Assembly: GCF_000794385.1 (NCBI RefSeq) | Contig: NZ_JTJB01000034.1 | Span: 87,124 to 151,123 of the forward strand | DNA length: 64,000 nt | From: Thermus sp. 2.9 | GTDB lineage: Bacteria; Deinococcota; Deinococci; Deinococcales; Thermaceae | Direction of reading: 5' to 3' | Shown here: positions 38,343 through 48,028 of the stretch, one piece after another | Layout: each line of letters opens with the position of its first letter | Position numbering within the stretch: the stretch's first letter is position 1 | Position numbers and translations under genes: made by a program | The notes under the pieces: model-generated | Seen by the model: only the letters and a program-made list of their open reading frames with translations | Told to the model about the DNA's origin: nothing | Databases searched by the model: none

Positions 38343-39001
38343 AGGGAAAGGACCAGGGTGGTCTGGAGGAAGCCCGGCACCTGGAGGGTGAGCTCCAACC
38401 GCCCCGCGCCCCTTTCCAACCCCGGGCGGAAGCCCACCACCTGAAGCCGGCCCTCGCCCCGGGCGGGAAGGTCCGCCTCCACCCTTAGGCTTTGCCCCAG
38501 GAGGACGAGCCGCCCCTCCACCCGAAGGGGCAAGGGGTTGGGGTTTTCCAAAAAGAAGTTCACCCCCGCCCGGCGCACCCGTAGGGGCTCCAAGGGGAAG
38601 GCGAGGCGGGTCTGGAAGAAGGTGAGGCGTTGCCCCAGGGTGCTCCCCTCTAGGGCCACCTCCACCCCCTCCTGGGTGAGGAGGGCCCGCCCCGTGGCCA
38701 GGGCTTGGCTTGGGGTGAGGCGCACGGTGAGGGTTTCCTCCCTCCTCCCCGGGGGCAGGTTCCGGTCTAGGGGAACCACCACCTCCCCCACCCGGAGCCT
38801 TGCGCCGAAGGCGGAAAGGGGCAGGGGGAAGGGGTTAGGGTTTTGGAAAGCCACCCGGAGGCCCAGGACCAAGGTGGGCTCTGGGGTGAGCTCCAGACCC
38901 AGGAGCTCCGCTCCAAGGAGCCGGGCCTCCGGGGGAAGGGGCCTGGGGGCGCAGGCGGCGAGGGCAAGGACCAGGGCTACGAAAAACCTCAAAGAAGCCA
39001 T
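38339..39001 (-). CDS. LEA14-like (WHy domain) lipoprotein
   Basis: A 220-aa lipoprotein: SLRFFVALVLALAACAPRP is the signal and lipobox. The mature part contains two copies of the pattern F-x-NPNP-x-PLP (VAFQNPNPFPLPLSAFGARL and VNFFLENPNPLPLRVEGRL), the hallmark of LEA2/WHy domains, tied in other organisms to desiccation and stress. Hence two tandem WHy modules. AAAGGAGGAGGG precedes ATG 39001. It overlaps the upstream aldolase-like gene by 13 bases and the convergent cdd by four. Confidence 0.78.
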   Translation of the reverse strand: MASLRFFVALVLALAACAPRPLPPEARLLGAELLGLELTPEPTLVLGLRVAFQNPNPFPLPLSAFGARLRVGEVVVPLDRNLPPGRREETLTVRLTPSQALATGRALLTQEGVEVALEGSTLGQRLTFFQTRLAFPLEPLRVRRAGVNFFLENPNPLPLRVEGRLVLLGQSLRVEADLPARGEGRLQVVGFRPGLERGAGRLELTLQVPGFLQTTLVLSL

Positions 39002-39840
39002 CCCTCCTCCTTTAGGTTTTCCAGGACGGGGAGAAAGCTTCCCCAAAGGGGGCTTTCCGCCGGGTAGGGGGGCCTGGGGTAGCCCGCGGGGAGGCCCAGG
39101 TGCCTCAGGGCTTGCTTGAGGAGGGGCACCCCGCCCTTGGCCAAAAGGTCCCCCAGGGGAAAGAGCTTTTGTTGCAACGCCTCCGCCTCGGCGAGCCGCC
39201 CGGCTCGGAAGTGGGCCAAAAGCGCCCTGTAGGCCCGGGGGGCCAGGTTGGCCGCGGCTAGGATCCCCCCTTCCGCCCCCAGGGCCAAGGCGCCCAAGAA
39301 GGTGGGGGCGTGCCCGGTGAAGGCGCGGAAGCCCTTTAGCCGCGCCTGGTAGAAGGCGAAGCGGGAAAGGTCGCCGCTGGAGTCCTTGATGCCCTGGACG
39401 CCGGGGTGTTGGGCCAGGGCCTCCACCGCGCTTAGGGGAAGGTCCACCTTGGTGTTCTGGGGCACGTGGTAGAGGAAAAGGGGCATCCGCTCCGCCAGGG
39501 CCTCGTAGTAGCGGAATAGCCCTTCCCCGAGGCTTGCGTGGTAGTAGCGGGGCGGGGTGGCCAAAAGGGCCATGGCCCCCGCCTCCTTGGCCTCTTCCAG
39601 AGCCCTTTCCGCCTGGGGCAGGGTTTCGTCCATGAGGCCCACCAAGAAGGGCTTCTTGGGGCTTAAGGCCTTTAGCCCTTGGGCCCGCTCCTCGGGGGTG
39701 AGGTGGACCCCTTCCCCGTTGGAGCCGTAGATCAAAAGCCCGTCCACCAAGGGCTCCAGGGCCTCAGCCAGGTCGCGGAAGGCTTCCGGGTCTAGCCTTC
39801 CCCTTCGGTCAAAGGGGGTGGGAATGGGGGGCAGGATCAC
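38989..39840 (-). CDS. Dihydrodipicolinate synthase-family aldolase/lyase
   Basis: A 283-aa class I aldolase of the DapA/NAL family. GSNGEGVHLTPEER (in place of the GTTGE of true DapA), the Tyr in LYHVPQNTKVDLP and the Schiff-base Lys in QGIKDSSGDL are present. GSNGE is seen in 4-hydroxy-2-oxoglutarate and keto-deoxy sugar acid aldolases, so lysine synthesis is not its likely role. GTG 39840 follows the stop of the large membrane protein gene by one base. The middle position between a membrane protein and a lipoprotein is odd. Confidence 0.8.
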   Translation of the reverse strand: MILPPIPTPFDRRGRLDPEAFRDLAEALEPLVDGLLIYGSNGEGVHLTPEERAQGLKALSPKKPFLVGLMDETLPQAERALEEAKEAGAMALLATPPRYYHASLGEGLFRYYEALAERMPLFLYHVPQNTKVDLPLSAVEALAQHPGVQGIKDSSGDLSRFAFYQARLKGFRAFTGHAPTFLGALALGAEGGILAAANLAPRAYRALLAHFRAGRLAEAEALQQKLFPLGDLLAKGGVPLLKQALRHLGLPAGYPRPPYPAESPLWGSFLPVLENLKEEGWLL

Positions 39841-39841
39841 G

Positions 39842-41749
39842 CTACGACCTCCTCAAGCTTAAGCCTAACCCCAAAAGGTGGAGGGTGTAGGCGAGGAGGA
39901 TAGGCCCGGGGCCTTCCCCCTGAAGGAGGCGGAGGAGGCCCCAAGCGGCGAGGAGGAGGAGGAAGACGCCAAGCCCGGCGGCGAAGCCCGTGCTCCCGGG
40001 AACCAGGAGGCGCACCGCCAGGGCGTAGGTGGGGGGCACGTTGCCCTTGCGCCGGGGGAGGAGGAAGGCGAGGAGGTGGTAGAGGAGGAGGAGCGCGTAG
40101 CCCAGGAAGGCCCAGGGCTTAAGCCGCTCCGCCAAGGGGAGGGGAAGGGCGAGGAAGGTGCGCCAGGGGTCTTCCAGGAAGCGGCCGAACTCCACCCGGA
40201 GGAGGACCGAGTACAGGGTGCGGGCGCTGGGCCCCGCCTCCCGCGCTCCCCAGAGGTCCGTCCCCAGGCCCAAGGCGGTGCGGATGGGCCCCTCCAGGGG
40301 GGCCTTGCGGTAGGCCTCCGCCAGGGCCTCCTCCTCCCCCCTGAGGGCCAGGGCGAAGGGGAGGCTGCTTTCCCCAAGGAGGGTTTTGGCCTCCTTGGGC
40401 GCTTCCGGCAGGAGGGCGTAGCCCAAGAGGGCCTTGGTCTCCGGGGTGGGGGGGAGGGAGCGAAGCCAGTCCTGGGCCGCCTGGGTGCGCAGGGTGCCCC
40501 GGTCCAGGGGCGGGGCGAAGAGGAGGCTTCGGGCCCGCTGGTCCAGGCCATAGAGGAGCCAGGAGGCCCCCAAAAGGACGAGGAGGAGAAGGGCGAGAAG
40601 CCGTTCCCCGAAGCTGGCGTAGGCCAGGGAGAGGTGCCTCAGGCGCAGGAGGGGGTGGCGGAGGAAGCCGCCCCAAAACCCCCCGAGGGCCCTAAGGTCC
40701 CGAAGCTGGGGGGGGAGGTAGAAGAGGACGAGGTAGGCGAGGAGGGCCAGGTACGTTAAGGCGAGGACCCACAAAGCCTCGGGAAGCCCCTCCAGGCTTG
40801 GGGGAAGCCAACCCTTTAGGACCGCCACCGCCTCCCTCAGGCGCAGGGCCTGGGCGGGAAGGCCTTGGGCCTCGAGGGCCTCCGCCCGCTCCTGGAAAAA
40901 CGCCAGGGAGCCCGGGAAGAGGGGGCTTGTGCGGAGGAGGGTTTCCGTGAGGAGGCGGGCCTTTTCCGGTTCCTTGCCCGAAAGGCCCTTCGCCGCCTCC
41001 GCAAGGGCGAGCACCGGGGCGAAGGCGAAGGGCAGCTCGGGGCGGTGGCCCCGGGCCAGGAGGTCCTGGCGGTAGGCCTCGAGGTCCTCGGGGCTAAGGT
41101 TCTTGGGGTCCAGGGCCCAGTAGGCGAAGTAAGGCCAGGGCTTGGGGGGGTTGAGGGCCTCCAAGAGGGGCCTAAGCGCCTTAAGGTCCTCCGCGCTTCC
41201 CTCAAAGGGGCGGGGCGGGAAGGGGATGGAAAGCACCCGTTCCCCCTCCAAAAGGGCCTCGGGGCCGGGCCTCAAGGCCACCACCTTGGCGGGGGCGAAG
41301 TGGAAGCGCGCTTCGCCGTTAAAGCCTAGCTCCAGGACCAGAAGCCCCTGGGCCAGATAGACCCGCTCTCCCTGGACCAAAGGCCCCACCCAGGGCCCCT
41401 TGGGCAAGGGGTAAAGGCCCGAGGGGAGGAGGAGGCCCTCCTCGGTGAGGGTGGGGGCCTGCCCCAAGGCCACGAAGCGCCCCTCCAAAGCCCCTGAGGG
41501 GAGGGAAAGGCGCACCCGGTACTCCCCCGGGGTCTCGGGGGTGAAGGAAAGGCGAAAGCTCCCCCCTTCCGGCACCACCTCCAGGGTCTTGGGGCCCGTG
41601 GGGCCTTCCACCACCAAGGGGTAGCGGCCCTCCGGCAGGTCGCGCCCCTCCAGGGTGAGGGGGGTGCCCGCCTTGGCCTCCGGGGGGACCAGGAGGCTTT
41701 GGGCCAAGACCCACGGAAGAAGGGCCAAAGCGGCGAGCCAGCGGCGCAT
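39842..41749 (-). CDS. Large membrane protein of unknown function, 635 aa
   Basis: The protein has a signal peptide (MRRWLAALALLPWVLAQS), an extracytoplasmic N-terminal part of about 300 residues with an immunoglobulin-like start (PEAKAGTPLTLEGRDLPEG, PETPGEYRVRL), a tail of helices, and then membrane helices near residues 318-340, 380-400, 540-560 and 575-625. Between them a soluble stretch holds helical hairpins (TPETKALLGYALLPEAPKEA). I know no family for it. The promoter is the minus-strand side of the shared -10 at 41756-41761, so it is leaderless from ATG 41749. It leads an operon with the aldolase and WHy lipoprotein. Confidence 0.65.
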   Translation of the reverse strand: MRRWLAALALLPWVLAQSLLVPPEAKAGTPLTLEGRDLPEGRYPLVVEGPTGPKTLEVVPEGGSFRLSFTPETPGEYRVRLSLPSGALEGRFVALGQAPTLTEEGLLLPSGLYPLPKGPWVGPLVQGERVYLAQGLLVLELGFNGEARFHFAPAKVVALRPGPEALLEGERVLSIPFPPRPFEGSAEDLKALRPLLEALNPPKPWPYFAYWALDPKNLSPEDLEAYRQDLLARGHRPELPFAFAPVLALAEAAKGLSGKEPEKARLLTETLLRTSPLFPGSLAFFQERAEALEAQGLPAQALRLREAVAVLKGWLPPSLEGLPEALWVLALTYLALLAYLVLFYLPPQLRDLRALGGFWGGFLRHPLLRLRHLSLAYASFGERLLALLLLVLLGASWLLYGLDQRARSLLFAPPLDRGTLRTQAAQDWLRSLPPTPETKALLGYALLPEAPKEAKTLLGESSLPFALALRGEEEALAEAYRKAPLEGPIRTALGLGTDLWGAREAGPSARTLYSVLLRVEFGRFLEDPWRTFLALPLPLAERLKPWAFLGYALLLLYHLLAFLLPRRKGNVPPTYALAVRLLVPGSTGFAAGLGVFLLLLAAWGLLRLLQGEGPGPILLAYTLHLLGLGLSLRRS

Positions 41750-41754
41750 GGCGT

Positions 41755-41761
41755 TATTCTA
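41755..41761. promoter_or_regulatory. Bidirectional promoter: one -10 element shared by two divergent leaderless genes
   Basis: TATTCT (41755-41760, plus) lies six bases before ATG 41767, and TAGAAT (41761-41756, minus) lies six bases before ATG 41749. The two boxes are the same seven bases read from both strands. The whole gap between the start codons is 17 bp. Confidence 0.6.
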
Positions 41762-41766
41762 CAGGC

Positions 41767-42429
41767 ATGGGTCTTTTGGACATGATCGGTCCGGTGATGG
41801 TGGGGCCCTCCTCCAGCCACACCGCCGGGGCCTGCCGCCTAGCCCTCCTCGCCCGCCACCTCCTGGGGGAAAAGCCCAAGCGGGTGGAGTTCGGCCTTCA
41901 CGGCTCCTTCGCCAAGACGGGGAGGGGCCACGGCACCCACCTGGCCTTGGCCGCCGGGGTGTTGGGCCTGAGGCCGGACGACGAGCGCCTCAAGGAGAGC
42001 CTGGCCCTGGCGGAAAGGGAGGGGGTGGAGGTGGCCTTTAGGGAGGTGGAGCTCGGGGACGTCCACCCCAACACCGTGCGCATGGTCCTGGAGGGGGAGA
42101 AGGAGCGCCTTGTGGTCACGGGAAGCTCCTTGGGCGGGGGGCTTGTGCGCATCTTTGACCTGGACGGGTTTGAGGTGCGCATCACGGGGAGCGCCCCCAC
42201 CCTGGTGATCCGCAACGTGGACACCCCGGGGGTGGTGGCCCGGGTGGCCCGGATCCTGGCGGACGACGAGGTGAACATCGCCCACCTCACCGTGAGCCGC
42301 AAAAAGCGGGGGGGTGAGGCCATGATGAGCCTGGAGATGGACCGCCCCCTTTCGGAAAAGCCCCTGGAGTATTTGGCCTACCTCTCCTACATCCTGTGGG
42401 TGCGGCAGATCCCCCCGGTGATGGACTAG
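41767..42429 (+). CDS. sdaAB: L-serine dehydratase, iron-sulfur type, beta subunit
   Basis: A 220-aa subunit of the two-part enzyme that deaminates L-serine to pyruvate. MGLLDMIGPVMVGPSSSHTAG is the standard opening; the SSHTAGA loop helps bind substrate. Residues about 145-220 form an ACT domain (LVIRNVDTPGVVARVARILADDEVNIAHLTVSRK) that may sense serine. The alpha subunit that carries the 4Fe-4S cluster is not in the window. It is leaderless from the shared -10. It overlaps the convergent kinase gene by four bases. Confidence 0.9.
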   Translation: MGLLDMIGPVMVGPSSSHTAGACRLALLARHLLGEKPKRVEFGLHGSFAKTGRGHGTHLALAAGVLGLRPDDERLKESLALAEREGVEVAFREVELGDVHPNTVRMVLEGEKERLVVTGSSLGGGLVRIFDLDGFEVRITGSAPTLVIRNVDTPGVVARVARILADDEVNIAHLTVSRKKRGGEAMMSLEMDRPLSEKPLEYLAYLSYILWVRQIPPVMD

Positions 42430-43394
42430 GCCCGGCCCAGTTCCAGGCGAAGGCAGGCACCCCCTAAGGGGCTTGGCCCGGCGGTGAGCTTGCCGCCGTG
42501 GGCTTCCGCCACCTTATGGGCCGTGTAGAGGCCAAGCCCCGAGCTTCCCCGCCTGCCCGGGCCTTGGCGGAAGGGCTGGACTAGGGCCTCGAGGGGAAGG
42601 GGAAGCCCGGGGCCGTCGTCCTCCACATGGATGGCCCCTTCCTCCACCCGCACCCGCACCTCCTTTCTGGCGTGGCGGAGGGCGTTTTCCAGGAGGTTGG
42701 CGAGGGCCCGCTCCACAAGAAGCCTCTCCCCCCGCCCAAGCCCCGCCCCTTCCAGGGAAAGCCGGAGGCCCCGGCCCTGGGCCTCCTCCTGGTAGCGGAG
42801 GAGGAGGTCTTCCGCCAGGGCCCTGAGGTTCAGGGTTTCCGCCTGGGGGGGGCGGGCCTCGAGGCGGGTGAGGGCGAGGAGGTTTTCCACCAGCTGGAAG
42901 GCCCGGGAAAGCTCTTTCCGGAGGTTTTTAAGCAGGGCGAGGCGCCTTTCCTTGCCCAAATCGTCTGCCTTCTCCAAGTACTCCAGGGCGCGGATGGCGG
43001 AGATGAGGGGCGTCTTCAGGTCGTGGGCCAAGGCGGCGTAAAAGGCTTCCCGGGCCTCCAGGAGCTCGCTTAGGCGCTTCAAGAGCTCTTCAAACCGCCC
43101 CCGGAGCAAGGCGATCTCCGCCGGGGGGGGCTCCTTGGGGGCGGGCAGGCGAAGCCGGAGCTCCCCTCTTAGGGAAAGGTAGGCGAGGGCCCGGGTGAGC
43201 TCCTCCAAGGGTCTAAGAAGCCCCCGGGCCAGAAGGTAGCCCACCCCCGCGGACACCCCGGCCAAAAAGAGGAGCCAAAGGAGGAGGGGAAGCCAGGACC
43301 CCTCCCCCAAAAGGCCCAAGGTGAGGGCCAGGACCAGGTTGGGCAAAAAGGCCAGAAGACCGATGACCAGGGCGAGCCTAGCCCTAAGGCTCAT
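42426..43394 (-). CDS. Sensor histidine kinase, no adjacent regulator
   Basis: A 322-aa kinase. Two N-terminal helices (residues 5-30 and 35-58) with almost no loop between them are followed by a HAMP-like linker, the phospho-acceptor box ALAHDLKTP, and the ATPase with N box [13 protein letters not shown]1 [11 protein letters not shown] and G2 [18 protein letters not shown]. The lack of an extracellular sensor suggests membrane or intracellular sensing. No response regulator lies next to it. It starts within the end of lepA (11-base overlap), so it is co-expressed with that translation factor. Confidence 0.85.
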   Translation of the reverse strand: MSLRARLALVIGLLAFLPNLVLALTLGLLGEGSWLPLLLWLLFLAGVSAGVGYLLARGLLRPLEELTRALAYLSLRGELRLRLPAPKEPPPAEIALLRGRFEELLKRLSELLEAREAFYAALAHDLKTPLISAIRALEYLEKADDLGKERRLALLKNLRKELSRAFQLVENLLALTRLEARPPQAETLNLRALAEDLLLRYQEEAQGRGLRLSLEGAGLGRGERLLVERALANLLENALRHARKEVRVRVEEGAIHVEDDGPGLPLPLEALVQPFRQGPGRRGSSGLGLYTAHKVAEAHGGKLTAGPSPLGGACLRLELGRA

Positions 43395-45198
43395 CCTTCC
43401 CCGCCGAGAGCACCGCCAAGAAGGCCTCCTGCGGCACCTCCACCTTGCCGATGGCCTTGAGGCGCTTCTTGCCCTCCTTCTGCTTTTCCAGAAGCTTTTT
43501 CTTCCGGGTCACGTCCCCGCCGTAGCACTTGGCCAAGACGTCCTTGCGGAGGGCCTTCACCGTGGCCCGGGCGATGATCTTGCCCCCGATGGCCGCCTGG
43601 ATGGGTACCTCAAAGAGTTGGCGGGGAATGACCTCGGCCAGCTTGTCCACGATGGCCCGGGCCATGCTGTAGGCCTTTTCCCGGTGGGCGATGAAGGTGA
43701 GGGCGTCCACCACCTCCCCGTGGACCAGCACGTTCACCTTGACCAGGTCCCCCGGTTGGTAGCCCGCCTGCTCGTAGTCCATGGAGGCGTAGCCCCGGGA
43801 GAGGCTTTTCAGGCGGTCGTGGAAATCGTAGAGGATCTCGGCGAAGGGGGCCTCGTAGACGAGCTCCACCCGCTTTTGCCCCCCCGGGAGGTAGTTCATG
43901 CTCTGAAGGCGGGCCCGCTTTTCCTGCGCCAGCTGCATGATGTTACCCACGTACTCTTCCGGGGTGAAGATGGTGAGCTTGACGTAGGGCTCCAGGATCT
44001 CCTCTATCTTGGTGGGGTCGGGGAGGTCGGCGGGATTGTGGATCTCCACCTCCTCCCCGCCCTTGAGCCGCACCTTGTAGACCACGCTGGGGGCGGTGGC
44101 GATGAGCTCCAGGCCGAACTCCCGCTCAAGCCGTTCTTGCACGATCTCGGCGTGGAGGAGGCCCAGGAAGCCGCAGCGGAAGCCGAAGCCCAAGGCGGTG
44201 GAGGTCTCCGGCTCAAAGGAGAGGGCGGCGTCGTTCAGCTTGAGCTTCTCCAGGGCGTCCCGGAGCTTGTTGTAGTCCCCCGAGTCCACCGGGTAGAGCC
44301 CGGCGAAGACCACGGGCTTGGCGGGGCGGAACCCGGGGTAGGGGGTGGGGGTGGGGTTTTGCGCCAGGGTGATGGTGTCCCCCACCTGGACGTCGTGGAT
44401 GTCGCGGATGGCGGCGGTGAGCCAGCCCACCTCCCCCGCGGAGAGGCTTTCCGTGGGTACTAGGCCCTGGGGCGTGAAGACGCCCACCTTGTCCACGGTG
44501 AACTCCTGGCCGGTGGAGTAGATGCGGATCCTGTCCCCGGGGCGCACCGTGCCCTCAAAGATCCGCAGGTGGGGGATGACGCCCTGGTAGGCGTCGTAGA
44601 GGGAGTCAAAGATGAGGGCCTTGAGGGGGGCCTCGGGGTCCCCTTGGGGCGGGGGGATGCGCTTTACGATGGCCTCGAGGATCTCCTCCACCCCCTCCCC
44701 CGTCTTGCCTGAGGCGAAGATGGCCTCGTCGGCGGGGATGCCCAAGACCTCCTCCACCTCCAGGGCCACCTCCAAGGGCCGGGCGTTGGGCAGGTCTATC
44801 TTGTTGATGACCGGGATGATCACGTGGTTGTGCTCCAGGGCTAGGTAGAAGTTGGCGATGGTCTGGGCCTCCACCCCTTGGGTTGCGTCCACCACCAGGA
44901 GCACCCCTTCCACCGCCGCCAAGGCCCGGGACACCTCGTAGGTGAAGTCCACGTGCCCCGGGGTATCAATGAGGTGGAACGTGTAGGTGTTTCCGTCCTT
45001 GGCCTGGTAGTTCACCCGCACCGCGCTGGCCTTAATGGTGATGCCCCGTTCCCGTTCCAGTTCCAAGGAGTCCAGAAACTGCTCCCGCATCTCCCGCTCG
45101 CTCACGGCGTGGGTCATCTGCAGGATGCGGTCGGCCAGGGTGGACTTCCCGTGGTCCACGTGGGCGATGATGGAGAAGTTGCGGATGCGGCTTGCCAT
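43384..45198 (-). CDS. lepA: Elongation factor 4 (LepA)
   Basis: A 604-aa ribosome-dependent GTPase that back-translocates or helps assemble ribosomes. G1 is [10 protein letters not shown]2 [11 protein letters not shown]3 DTPGHVDF and G4 NKIDLP; domains III-V and the LepA-specific C-terminal domain ([21 protein letters not shown]) are complete. The start at 45198 ([19 protein letters not shown]) rests on a full leaderless promoter: TTGACT, 17 bp, GACGAT, 7 bases, ATG. ATG 45207 is possible. It is divergent from gyrA. Confidence 0.95.
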   Translation of the reverse strand: MASRIRNFSIIAHVDHGKSTLADRILQMTHAVSEREMREQFLDSLELERERGITIKASAVRVNYQAKDGNTYTFHLIDTPGHVDFTYEVSRALAAVEGVLLVVDATQGVEAQTIANFYLALEHNHVIIPVINKIDLPNARPLEVALEVEEVLGIPADEAIFASGKTGEGVEEILEAIVKRIPPPQGDPEAPLKALIFDSLYDAYQGVIPHLRIFEGTVRPGDRIRIYSTGQEFTVDKVGVFTPQGLVPTESLSAGEVGWLTAAIRDIHDVQVGDTITLAQNPTPTPYPGFRPAKPVVFAGLYPVDSGDYNKLRDALEKLKLNDAALSFEPETSTALGFGFRCGFLGLLHAEIVQERLEREFGLELIATAPSVVYKVRLKGGEEVEIHNPADLPDPTKIEEILEPYVKLTIFTPEEYVGNIMQLAQEKRARLQSMNYLPGGQKRVELVYEAPFAEILYDFHDRLKSLSRGYASMDYEQAGYQPGDLVKVNVLVHGEVVDALTFIAHREKAYSMARAIVDKLAEVIPRQLFEVPIQAAIGGKIIARATVKALRKDVLAKCYGGDVTRKKKLLEKQKEGKKRLKAIGKVEVPQEAFLAVLSAGKDEP

Positions 45199-45205
45199 CC
45201 TTTCC

Positions 45206-45234
45206 ATCGTCCGGGGTAGCGGGGGTGAAGTCAA
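45206..45234 (-). promoter_or_regulatory. Leaderless promoter of lepA
   Basis: TTGACT (45234-45229), 17 bp and GACGAT (45211-45206), followed by seven bases and ATG 45198. It is one of the few leaderless starts here with a good -35. Confidence 0.55.
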
Positions 45235-45298
45235 GGGAGGCGCAAAACCCCGAGTCCTGGTAAGATAAGACTCGGCGTCTAAACGCCTCAGGAGCGCT

Positions 45299-47716
45299 AT
45301 GTCCCAGGTCGTACCTGTAGAAATCACCGAGGAGCTTAAGCAGAGCTTCATCAACTACGCCATGTCCGTCATCGTGGACCGGGCCCTGCCCGACGTGCGG
45401 GACGGGCTCAAGCCGGTCCAGCGGCGGATCCTCTTTGGCGCCTACCAGGAGGGGGTCTTGCCCACCCGCAAGCACGTGAAAAGCGCCAAGATCGTGGGCG
45501 AGGTCATGGGCAAGTACCACCCCCACGGGGACGCCGCCATCTACGACGCCCTGGTGCGCTTGGCCCAGCCCTGGAACCTGCGCTACCCCCTGATGGACGG
45601 CCAGGGCAACTTCGGCTCCATTGATGGGGACCCCCCGGCCGCCCAGCGCTACACCGAGGCCCGGCTCTCCCACCTGGGGGCGGAGATGCTGGCCGAGATT
45701 GACAAGGAAACGGTGGACTTCCGCCCCAACTACGACGGCTCCCTTAAGGAGCCCGAGGTCTTGCCCGCCGCCATCCCCAACCTCCTGGTGAACGGGGCGA
45801 GCGGCATCGCCGTGGGCATGGCCACAAGCCTCCCGCCCCACAACCTTTCCGAGGTGGTGGACGCCCTGGTGGCCATGATTGACAACCCAGGGATCACCCT
45901 CGAGGAGGTCATGCGCCACCTCCCGGGCCCCGACTTCCCCACGGGGGGGAAGCTTTCCCGCAAAGGGATCAAGGAGGCTTACGCCACCGGCCGGGGAAGC
46001 CTGAAGGTGCGGGCTAAAGTGCGGATTGAGGAGAAGGGCCAGCGCCCCATGCTGGTGGTCACGGAGATCCCCTACCAGGTGAACAAGGCGAGCCTCATCG
46101 CCCAGATCGCCGCCCTGGTCAAGGCCAAGAAACTGGAGGACATCGTGGCCCTCCGGGACGAGTCCGACCGGCAGGGGCTCAGGATCGCCATTGAGCTCAA
46201 GCGGGGCGCGAACCCCCAGGTGGTCCTCAACCAGCTCTACAAGCACACCGCCTTGCAGACCTCCTTCACGGTGAACCTGCTGGCCATCGTCCAGGGGGAG
46301 CCCAAGGTCCTTTCCCTCCTCGGCCTCATGCGCCACTACCTGGACCACCGCAAGGAGGTGGTGCGGCGCAGAAGCCTCTTTGACCTGAGGAAGGCCGAGG
46401 AAAGGGCCCACGTCCTGGAGGGGCTTCTCATCGCCTTGGACCACATTGACGAGGTCATCGCCCTCATCCGGGGCTCGGAGGACGCGCAAAAGGCCCGCGC
46501 CGCCCTCATGGAGCGCTTTGGCCTCACCGAGGTCCAGGCCCAGGCCATCTTGGACATGCGCCTGCAGCGCCTGGTGGCCTTGGAGCGGGAAAAGCTCCAG
46601 GAGGAGTACCGGGAGCTCATGGAGGAGATCGCCCGGCTTAAGGCCATCCTCCAGGACGAAACCCGGCTTTGGAGCGAGGTGAAGCAGGATCTCCTCCGGG
46701 TCAAGGAAAAGTACGGGGATGCCCGCCGCACCCTCATCACCGAGTTTGAGGAGAACTTCAACCCTGAGGACCTCATTGAGGACGAGCCCATGGTCATCAC
46801 CCTCACCGCCCAGGGCTTCCTCAAGCGCCTCCCCTTGGAGGCCTACCGGGCCCAGGGCCGGGGGGGCAAGGGCCTGGTGGCGGGGAAGACCAAGGAGGAG
46901 GACGAGGCCACCCAGGTCTTCGTGGCCGGGGCCCACGACGACCTCCTCCTCTTCACCAACCGGGGCCGGGTCTACCGCCTCAAGGTCTACGAGCTTCCGG
47001 AGCTCGGCCGCCAGGCCCGGGGGGTGCACGTGAAAAGCCTCCTCCCCCTCTCCGAGGAGGAGGAGGTGGCCGCGCTCCTTTCCGTGCGGGGCCTCGAGGG
47101 GGAAGGCTACCTGGTCTTTGCCACGGAACGGGGCCTGGTGAAGCGCACCGCCTTAAGGGAGTACCAGAACCTGGGGGCGGCGGGCCTCATCGCCATCCGG
47201 CTCCAAGAGGGGGACCGCCTCATCGGCGTGGCCCTTTCCGACCCTGAGGACGAGGCCATCCTGGCCACGGAGGCGGGGCAGGCCATCCGCTTCCCCCTGG
47301 AGGAGGTGCGGGCCACGGGGCGGGACAGCCAAGGGGTCACGGGCATCCGCTTTAAGAAGCCCGGGGACCGGGTGGTCTCCCTCCTTGCGGTGAAGCCCGG
47401 GGAGATGGTGGACCTCCTGGCGGTGAGCACCCGGGGCTACGGCAAGCGCACCCCCCTTTCCGAGTACCCCCTGCAGGGCCGGGGCGGGGTGGGGGTGATC
47501 ACCTACGGGGTGAGCGTGCGCACCGGGCGGCTTTCCGCCCTCCTAAAGGTGCGGGGTACGGAGGACCTCCTGGTCCTCTCCAAGAAGGGCCTGGCCATCC
47601 GCACCCCGGTGAAGGAGATTCCCCAGTACTCCCGGCCCACCGCCGGGGTCAAGGTGATGAACCTGCCCGAGGACGACGAGGTGGCGAGCGCCTTCGCCGT
47701 GGAGGAGGAGAAGTAG
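45299..47716 (+). CDS. gyrA: DNA gyrase subunit A
   Basis: An 805-aa subunit that breaks and rejoins DNA for negative supercoiling. The catalytic tyrosine is Tyr118 in [10 protein letters not shown]. In the quinolone region, [14 protein letters not shown], the position equal to E. coli Ser83 is Ala79, while Asp83 matches Asp87. The C-terminal beta-pinwheel starts with a GyrA-box reading QGRGGKG, so the second residue of the canonical QRRGGKG is Gly. AGGAGCGCT precedes ATG 45299, and a five-base-pair hairpin (GGCGT ctaa ACGCC) lies at 45274-45287 in the leader. cutA begins directly after the stop. Confidence 0.97.
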   Translation: MSQVVPVEITEELKQSFINYAMSVIVDRALPDVRDGLKPVQRRILFGAYQEGVLPTRKHVKSAKIVGEVMGKYHPHGDAAIYDALVRLAQPWNLRYPLMDGQGNFGSIDGDPPAAQRYTEARLSHLGAEMLAEIDKETVDFRPNYDGSLKEPEVLPAAIPNLLVNGASGIAVGMATSLPPHNLSEVVDALVAMIDNPGITLEEVMRHLPGPDFPTGGKLSRKGIKEAYATGRGSLKVRAKVRIEEKGQRPMLVVTEIPYQVNKASLIAQIAALVKAKKLEDIVALRDESDRQGLRIAIELKRGANPQVVLNQLYKHTALQTSFTVNLLAIVQGEPKVLSLLGLMRHYLDHRKEVVRRRSLFDLRKAEERAHVLEGLLIALDHIDEVIALIRGSEDAQKARAALMERFGLTEVQAQAILDMRLQRLVALEREKLQEEYRELMEEIARLKAILQDETRLWSEVKQDLLRVKEKYGDARRTLITEFEENFNPEDLIEDEPMVITLTAQGFLKRLPLEAYRAQGRGGKGLVAGKTKEEDEATQVFVAGAHDDLLLFTNRGRVYRLKVYELPELGRQARGVHVKSLLPLSEEEEVAALLSVRGLEGEGYLVFATERGLVKRTALREYQNLGAAGLIAIRLQEGDRLIGVALSDPEDEAILATEAGQAIRFPLEEVRATGRDSQGVTGIRFKKPGDRVVSLLAVKPGEMVDLLAVSTRGYGKRTPLSEYPLQGRGGVGVITYGVSVRTGRLSALLKVRGTEDLLVLSKKGLAIRTPVKEIPQYSRPTAGVKVMNLPEDDEVASAFAVEEEK

Positions 47717-48028
47717 ATGGAAGAGGTGGTCCTCATCACCGTGCCCACGGAGGAGGTGGCGAAGACCCTGGCCCGGGCCCTGGTGGAGGAGCGCCTGGCC
47801 GCTTGCGTGAACATCGTCCCCGGCCTCACCTCCATCTACCGCTGGCAGGGGGAGGTGGTGGAGGACCGGGAGCTCCTCCTCGTGGTGAAGACCACCACCT
47901 TCGCCTTCCCTCGGCTGAAGGAGCGGGTGCGCGCCCTCCACCCCTACACGGTGCCCGAGATCATCGCCCTGCCCATCGCCGAGGGGCACGGGCCCTATCT
48001 GGAGTGGCTTAGGGAGAACACGGGATGA
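47717..48028 (+). CDS. cutA: Divalent-cation tolerance protein CutA
   Basis: A 103-aa trimeric ferredoxin-like protein. VLITVPTEEVAKTLARALVEERLAACVNIVPGLTSIYRWQGE is the full family signature, as is LHPYTVPEIIALPIAEG. CutA proteins are very heat-stable; their role in copper tolerance is uncertain. ATG follows the gyrA stop with no gap. It overlaps the nucleotidyltransferase gene (ATGA). Confidence 0.95.
   Translation: MEEVVLITVPTEEVAKTLARALVEERLAACVNIVPGLTSIYRWQGEVVEDRELLLVVKTTTFAFPRLKERVRALHPYTVPEIIALPIAEGHGPYLEWLRENTG

Noticed and set aside
45274..45287. Hairpin GGCGT-ctaa-ACGCC in the gyrA leader as an attenuator or riboswitch
   Set aside because: It is only five base pairs, with no T run and no conserved aptamer core. 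I mention it in the gyrA entry but do not call a regulatory element.
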